In this document: piece by piece, positions 59,665-64,000 of the stretch
Layout: every line of letters begins with the position of its first letter
How positions within the stretch are numbered: position 1 is the stretch's first letter
NCBI RefSeq assembly: GCF_012847295.1
Contig: NZ_JABBDY010000001.1
Location: 434,001-498,000, forward strand
Reading direction: 5' to 3'
DNA: 64,000 bases
From: Microbacterium sp. MF43
Lineage (GTDB): Bacteria > Actinomycetota > Actinomycetes > Actinomycetales > Microbacteriaceae
Notes under the pieces: generated by a model
Told to the model about the DNA's origin: nothing
The model's database searches: none
Seen by the model: the letters and a program-made list of their open reading frames with translations, nothing else
Translations under genes and position numbers: made by a program

Positions 59665-60054
59665 ATGGCAAAGCTCAGCACTGAGGAGCTGCTCGACCAG
59701 TTCAAGGAGCTCACCCTCATCGAGCTCTCCGCGTTCGTCAAGGCGTTCGAGGAGACCTTCGACGTCACCGCCGCCGCCCCGGTCGCGGTTGCCGCTGCGG
59801 GCGCGCCCGCCGGTGGCGCCCCCGCCGAAGAGGCCGAGGAGAAGGACGCGTTCGACGTCATCCTCGAGGCCGCCGGCGACAAGAAGATCCAGGTCATCAA
59901 GGTCGTCCGCGAGCTCACCTCGCTCGGCCTCGGTGAGGCGAAGGCCGTCGTCGACGGTGCTCCGAAGGCCGTCCTCGAGGGCGCCAACAAGGAGACCGCC
60001 GAGAAGGCCAAGGCCGCTCTCGAAGAGGCCGGCGCTTCGGTTACGCTCAAGTAA
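59665..60054 (+). CDS. rplL: 50S ribosomal protein L7/L12
   Basis: A 129-residue L7/L12: the N-terminal dimerisation domain ([20 protein letters not shown]), an Ala/Gly/Pro hinge around 38-55, and the globular C-terminal domain ([39 protein letters not shown]) that recruits translation factors. AAGGAG precedes the ATG at 59665. A hairpin terminator closes the two-gene operon. Confidence 0.98.
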   Translation: MAKLSTEELLDQFKELTLIELSAFVKAFEETFDVTAAAPVAVAAAGAPAGGAPAEEAEEKDAFDVILEAAGDKKIQVIKVVRELTSLGLGEAKAVVDGAPKAVLEGANKETAEKAKAALEEAGASVTLK

Positions 60055-60080
60055 TCTCGCGAGCTCAGCTCGTTCACGAA

Positions 60081-60108
60081 GGCCCCGGATGCTTCGGCAT
60101 CTGGGGCC
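60081..60108 (+). terminator. terminator after rplL
   Basis: A 12-bp stem with one wobble (60081-60092 with 60097-60108) closes a TTCG tetraloop 27 bases after the rplL stop. It also lies at the end of the convergent LacI gene and may serve both. Confidence 0.85.
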
Positions 60109-60129
60109 CTCGTCATGCTCACCGCCCGT

Positions 60130-61167
60130 TCACGGCCCGACCCCCACGATCGCCGAGGCGGCGTCGTCGACGGCCGCCGTCGAGCTGCGCACGATGAGGG
60201 GCGACGATTCGTAGATGCGGTGGGTGGCGGCATCCGGATCGTCCAGCTGCCACATGAGGAGCTGCACGGCCGCGCGCCCCTGCTGGTGCGGCTTCTGCTG
60301 CAGCGTCGTGAGGGAGAACATCTCGGCGTACGCGTGATCGTCGATGCCGACGACGCTGAGTTGATCGGGCACGCGGATGCCGAGCCGCCGTGCGGCGATG
60401 ATCGCGCCGACCGCCACCTCGTCGCATACGCCGACGACCGCCGTCGGGCGGGTCCGGCGATCGCCGAGCAGCTCTACGGCGGCGCCGTAGCCGCCGGGCA
60501 TCGTCGCCTCCGAAGCGATGTGGCGAGCGGATGCCTCGAGCCCGGCGTCGCTCATGGCGGTGAGATACCCGTCGAGCCGCTGCTGATCCCCGAAGCTCGT
60601 GCGCCTGCCGTCGGGATCGCCGCCGACGAAGGTGACGGCGCGGTGGCCGAGGCCCACGAGATGCTCGGTGGCGATGCGTCCTGCAGCGCGATCGTCGATC
60701 GAGACGGCGTTCGTGCCGACGTCGTAACCGCCCACGCTGACGACGGGCTTGCCGAACGCGACGAGGCGTTCGAGCTCGTGCGCACTGGGCTCGATGCCCA
60801 CGGCGATCAAGCCGTCGAAGCGTTTGCGGGCCAGAAACGTCTCGAACATGTCGCGGCGCGCGTCCGACTCGGGGGGAGCACCGTACAGAGCGAGGTCGTA
60901 GCGGCGTTCGAGCAGCGCGTCCTGGATGCCCTCGAGGACCTGGGCGAAGAACCACCGGTCGAGAGTCGGCACGACGACGCCGATCGTCTGCGTGCGGCCG
61001 GTCACGAGGCTGACCGCGCTGGTGGTCGGCACGTAGCCGAGCTGCGTGGCCGCTTCCCGCACCTTGGCGCGTGTCCCGTCGGAGACGTATCCCGCTCCCG
61101 TCAGCGCCCGGCTGGCGGTCGACTTGGAAACGCCCGCGGCACGCGCGACGTCGGCGATGCCCGCCAC
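60130..61167 (-). CDS. LacI-family transcriptional regulator
   Basis: A 345-residue repressor. The helix-turn-helix GIADVARAAGVSKSTASRAL is at the very N-terminus, followed by the hinge and a periplasmic-binding-like domain (QTIGVVVPTLDRWFFAQVLEGI, FDGLIAVGIEP, HRAVTFVGGDPDGRR). GTG 61167 is chosen because GAGGAGGG sits five bases upstream and the length is typical. Starting earlier would place an operator palindrome inside the gene. It is divergent from the alpha-glucoside-type transporter, which it presumably represses in the absence of sugar. Confidence 0.92.
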   Translation of the reverse strand: MAGIADVARAAGVSKSTASRALTGAGYVSDGTRAKVREAATQLGYVPTTSAVSLVTGRTQTIGVVVPTLDRWFFAQVLEGIQDALLERRYDLALYGAPPESDARRDMFETFLARKRFDGLIAVGIEPSAHELERLVAFGKPVVSVGGYDVGTNAVSIDDRAAGRIATEHLVGLGHRAVTFVGGDPDGRRTSFGDQQRLDGYLTAMSDAGLEASARHIASEATMPGGYGAAVELLGDRRTRPTAVVGVCDEVAVGAIIAARRLGIRVPDQLSVVGIDDHAYAEMFSLTTLQQKPHQQGRAAVQLLMWQLDDPDAATHRIYESSPLIVRSSTAAVDDAASAIVGVGP

Positions 61168-61215
61168 TCGGCCCTCCTCGGCAGTCCCGGCGGTTCCCCG
61201 CGTCGATGCGAATGT

Positions 61216-61348
61216 GGAACCGGTTCCGGGGCTCATTGTGCCGTGCTCGGCGGCGTTTGTCACGTCCACTCCCGCATTTACCGAGTTGTGATCAAGTGTG
61301 ATTGTGCCGACACCACGCATCCCCTAGCGTGAGCATGGAATCGGTTCC
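61216..61348. promoter_or_regulatory. two LacI operators between the regulator and transporter
   Basis: GGAACCGGTTCC (61216-61227, perfect palindrome) and GGAATCGGTTCC (61337-61348) lie 121 bp apart in the divergent intergenic region, one near each gene. They have the central CG and symmetry of LacI-family sites. The spacing would permit DNA looping. Confidence 0.78.
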
Positions 61349-61407
61349 CTAAGTTCGCACGCGGGGCACGGAGGCAGTGGCTTCGCGGCACTCGATGAGG
61401 AGGACGA

Positions 61408-62751
61408 ATGAAGACATCCAGACGAGGTCGCCGGATCATCGCGCTCGCGGTGGCAGGAGCGACCGGCGTCGCGCTCGCAGGCTGCTCCGGAGGCCCGGGC
61501 GCCAACAACGGCGACGACGGCGGCGGCGAAGGCGGCGACGACAACGTCGTCACCGTCTACGGCACCATCGTCACCCCCGAGCAGGAGCTGCTCGAAGAGT
61601 CGTGGGCCGCGTGGGAGGAAGAGAACGACATCGACATCCAGTACGAGGGGTCGAAGGAGTTCGAGGCGCAGATCGCGGTGCGCGCCCAGGGTGGCACGCC
61701 GCCCGACCTCGCGATCTTCCCGCAGCCGGGCCTGCTCGCCGACATGGCCAGCCGTGACCTGGTCCTTCCCGCGCCCGATGAGGTGGCCGCCAACGTCGAG
61801 GAGTACTGGACCGAGGACTGGGCCGGCTACGGCACGGTCGACGGCACCCTCTACGGCGCCCCGCTCATGGCGAGCGTCAAGGGCTGGATCTGGTACTCGC
61901 CGGCGCAGTTCGAGGAGAACGGCTGGGAGATCCCCACCGACTGGCAGGGGCTGCTCGACCTGACTGCGCAGATCCAGGCCGACACCGGCAAGGCGCCGTG
62001 GTGCATCGGGTTCAACTCCGACGCCGCCACCGGGTGGCCGGGCACCGACTGGATCGAGGACATCGTCCTGCGGCAGTCCGGTACCGACGTCTACGACCAG
62101 TGGATCGCCAACGAGGTCCCGTTCACCGACCCGCAGATCAAGTCGGCGTTCGAGGAGTTCGGCAAGATCGCGCTCAACCCCGAGTACGTCAACGCGGGCT
62201 TCGGCGGCATCGACACGATCGTGACGACGCCGTTCGGCACCGACCCGGCCGCCGCCATGGCCGCCGGTGACTGCGCTCTGCACCACCAGGCGTCGTTCTT
62301 CGACGGCTTCCTCGTGGATGCGGGTGCCGAGGTCGGCGAAGACGGTGACATCTGGGCGTTCCTCACCCCGCCGTTCGAGGCGAGCGGCGAGGAGGCCGGA
62401 GCGGTCGTCACAGGCGGTGGCGAGATCGTCGCCGCGTTCGACGACTCCGAGGCCACCCGCAAGGTGCAGGAGTACCTGTCCAGCCCCGAGTGGGCCAACA
62501 GCCGGGTGTCGCTCGGCGGGGTCATCAGCGCCAACAAGGGTCTCGACCCCGAGAGCGCCTCGAGCCCGATCCTGCAGCAGGCCATCGCAATCCTGCAGGA
62601 CGACGCCACCACGTTCCGCTTCGACGCATCCGACCTGATGCCGGGTGCGGTCGGCGCCGGAACGTTCTTCAAGGGCATGGTCGACTACGTCAACGGCACG
62701 GACGTCGACACGGTGCTCGAGCAGATCGAGTCGGGCTGGCCTTCCGAGTAG
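61408..62751 (+). CDS. ABC transporter sugar-binding lipoprotein, alpha-glucoside type
   Basis: A 447-residue solute-binding protein with lipobox LAGC (Cys26) and a Gly/Asp-rich linker. Blocks such as VYGTIVTPEQELLEESWAAW, DLAIFPQPGLLADMASR and a C-terminal GTFFKGMVDYVNGTD resemble AglE-type binding proteins for trehalose, maltose or sucrose. The ATG at 61408 follows GAGGAGGA. It is the first gene of a LacI-controlled operon and is followed by an intra-operon hairpin. Confidence 0.88.
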   Translation: MKTSRRGRRIIALAVAGATGVALAGCSGGPGANNGDDGGGEGGDDNVVTVYGTIVTPEQELLEESWAAWEEENDIDIQYEGSKEFEAQIAVRAQGGTPPDLAIFPQPGLLADMASRDLVLPAPDEVAANVEEYWTEDWAGYGTVDGTLYGAPLMASVKGWIWYSPAQFEENGWEIPTDWQGLLDLTAQIQADTGKAPWCIGFNSDAATGWPGTDWIEDIVLRQSGTDVYDQWIANEVPFTDPQIKSAFEEFGKIALNPEYVNAGFGGIDTIVTTPFGTDPAAAMAAGDCALHHQASFFDGFLVDAGAEVGEDGDIWAFLTPPFEASGEEAGAVVTGGGEIVAAFDDSEATRKVQEYLSSPEWANSRVSLGGVISANKGLDPESASSPILQQAIAILQDDATTFRFDASDLMPGAVGAGTFFKGMVDYVNGTDVDTVLEQIESGWPSE

Positions 62752-62768
62752 CCAGCGTCTGATCCGAG

Positions 62769-62797
62769 ACGGGGCCGCCCTCCACGGGCGGCCCCGT
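62769..62797 (+). terminator. intra-operon hairpin after the binding-protein gene
   Basis: ACGGGGCCGCCC (62769-62780) pairs perfectly with GGGCGGCCCCGT (62786-62797) around TCCAC. It lies between the binding-protein and permease genes, the same arrangement as at 8801-8834, and would allow higher expression of the binding protein. Confidence 0.8.
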
Positions 62798-62843
62798 CCC
62801 CTTCCGTCCGTCGCGAGTCCATCGCCGCACTCGAAAGGTCGCC

Positions 62844-63977
62844 ATGTCCGACTTCCTGCGATGGGTGAGCACGCTCAACCCCTGGCTGGAGATCCTCGTC
62901 ATCGTCGGGGTCTTCCTGATCGTGGTCGCGCTCATCCTCTTCTTCGTCGAGATCGCCCCTCGCCCGGGCCGGATGTACACCATCATCCGGCTGGCCGCGT
63001 GCGTGGCCTTCCCCGCGCTGCTCCTGTGGTTCCTGCAGTCCTACCAGTGGGCGATCATCGCCGCCGCGGTGCTCGGGCTGCTCTTCTTCTTCCTCGACAA
63101 GCGGGCCAAGGGGGGAGAAGGGTCGCTCTTCCAGCTCTTCGGGTTCCTCACGCCCGCTGCACTGCTGGTCGTCGTCGGGCTGATCATCCCGACGATCCAG
63201 ACCCTCTTCCAGTCGTTCATGAACTCGCGCGGCACCGAGTTCGTCGGCATGGACAACTTCGTCTGGATCTTCTCGCAGCCCCAGAACGTCCGCGTCATCA
63301 TCAACACCATCATCTGGGTGCTGATCGCCCCGGTCGTCTCCACCGCCGCGGGGCTCGCGTACGCCTACTTCATCGACAAGACGCGCGGTGAGCGGGTGTA
63401 CAAGATCCTCGTGTTCCTGCCGATGGCCATCTCGTTCGTGGGAGCGTCGGTGATCTGGCGGTTCATGTACACCGCCCGTCCCGCCGACGCGGAGCAGATC
63501 GGCTTCCTCAACCAGGTGCTGGTGTGGTTCGGCGGGCAGCCGGTGAACTTCCTGGCCGCCGAGCCGTGGAACACCCTGTTCCTCATCGTCGTGCTCATCT
63601 GGATCCAGACCGGATTCGCCATGGTGATCCTGTCGGCGGCCATCAAGGGCGTGCCCACCGAACAGATCGAGGCCGCCGAGCTCGACGGCACGAACGGCTG
63701 GCAGAAGTTCATCAACGTCATCGTCCCCGGCATCCGTCCCGCGCTCATCGTCGTGCTGACGACGATCTCGATCGCCTCCCTGAAGGTGTTCGACATCGTG
63801 CGGACGATGACCGCCGGCGCGAACAACACGTCGGTGATCGCCAACGAGATGTACACCCAGTTCCGCAGCTTCGAGGCGGGGCGCTCGGCCGCCTTCGCCG
63901 TGATCCTGCTGGTGCTGGTCATGCCGATCGTGATCTACAACGCCGTCCAACTCAAGAAGCAGCGGGAGGTGCGCTGA
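62844..63977 (+). CDS. sugar ABC transporter permease, AglF type
   Basis: A 377-residue permease, longer than usual because two or three extra helices precede the six-helix core (EILVIVGVFLIVVALILFFV; AVLGLLFFFLDKRAK), as in AglF-type subunits. The EAA loop is EQIEAAELDGTNGWQKFINV. It forms one half of the pore for the sugar bound by the preceding lipoprotein. The ATG at 62844 follows a modest GAAAGG. Its stop overlaps the ATG of the next gene (TGATG). Confidence 0.9.
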   Translation: MSDFLRWVSTLNPWLEILVIVGVFLIVVALILFFVEIAPRPGRMYTIIRLAACVAFPALLLWFLQSYQWAIIAAAVLGLLFFFLDKRAKGGEGSLFQLFGFLTPAALLVVVGLIIPTIQTLFQSFMNSRGTEFVGMDNFVWIFSQPQNVRVIINTIIWVLIAPVVSTAAGLAYAYFIDKTRGERVYKILVFLPMAISFVGASVIWRFMYTARPADAEQIGFLNQVLVWFGGQPVNFLAAEPWNTLFLIVVLIWIQTGFAMVILSAAIKGVPTEQIEAAELDGTNGWQKFINVIVPGIRPALIVVLTTISIASLKVFDIVRTMTAGANNTSVIANEMYTQFRSFEAGRSAAFAVILLVLVMPIVIYNAVQLKKQREVR

Positions 63978-64000
63978 TGAGCGCCGTGATGCCGGTCGAT
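63977..64000 (+). CDS. start of the second sugar permease gene (cut by the window edge)
   Basis: Eight codons (MSAVMPVD) begin at an ATG that shares a base with the preceding stop. Position and coupling predict an AglG-type partner permease. Only the start is present, so the assignment rests on gene order alone. Confidence 0.6.

Overview
The window looks like chromosomal DNA of a high-GC actinobacterium, most likely Microbacteriaceae and probably Microbacterium or a close relative. The signs are GC near 70 %, strong G/C third-position bias, frequent GTG and occasional TTG starts, dense ATGA/GTGA stop-start overlaps, a monomeric NADP-isocitrate dehydrogenase, and a glyA-folD operon led by a ZTP-type riboswitch. 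The genus is inferred, not proven. No rRNA, tRNA, CRISPR array, transposase or integrase was recognised.

Layout. 0-6 kb: GlcNAc-kinase-like ATPase, GNAT acetyltransferase, icd, an L,D-transpeptidase and a small lipoprotein. 6-21 kb: an amino-sugar region with a ROK regulator, a sugar ABC transporter, a ROK kinase and nagB on the plus strand, and nagA plus a GH20 hexosaminidase on the minus strand. Between these halves lie a Nudix/FAD-oxidase/membrane-protein operon and a very unusual sigma factor fused to a zinc-binding anti-sigma-like domain, membrane segments and a long Asn/Gly-rich tail. 21.4-24.9 kb: riboswitch-glyA-folD and two small genes. 24.9-26.7 kb: a short stretch that looks less G/C-biased, with truncated and frameshifted genes, probably acquired or decaying. 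27-31.6 kb: small membrane proteins, an alpha/beta hydrolase, an ECF42-type sigma factor with its DGPF partner, and a transglutaminase-like protein. 31.6-56.3 kb: an aromatic catabolic island. 56.4-60.1 kb: an AlkZ-like protein, a sulfide:quinone-reductase-like flavoprotein, and rplJ-rplL with leader and attenuator. 60.1-64 kb: a LacI regulator divergent from an alpha-glucoside-type ABC transporter, cut by the window edge.

How the genes work together. Secreted hexosaminidase would release GlcNAc or short oligomers; the ABC transporter imports them, ROK/BadF-type kinases phosphorylate, NagA deacetylates and NagB converts GlcN6P to fructose-6-P. The ROK regulator and the hexosaminidase share an 18-bp promoter element. 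In the aromatic island, HpaD-HpaE-HpaG-HpaH-HpaI take homoprotocatechuate to pyruvate and succinate semialdehyde, which the aldehyde dehydrogenase at 54.8 kb could oxidise to succinate. PaaABCDE, PaaG, PaaZ, PaaF, PaaH and PaaI cover the phenylacetyl-CoA route except the ligase (PaaK) and thiolase (PaaJ). A 3-hydroxybenzoate 4-hydroxylase-like enzyme is divergent from an IclR regulator.

Most unusual signals: the membrane-anchored sigma factor; a FAH-RraA fusion where HpaG is expected; a 10-mer (GGATGCCTCG) found at least 23 times; a palindromic interspersed repeat whose copies flank the catabolic operons and supply codons of paaC; paired operators for the ROK, PaaR-like, GntR, IclR and LacI regulators; and the decayed 24.9-26.7 kb segment.
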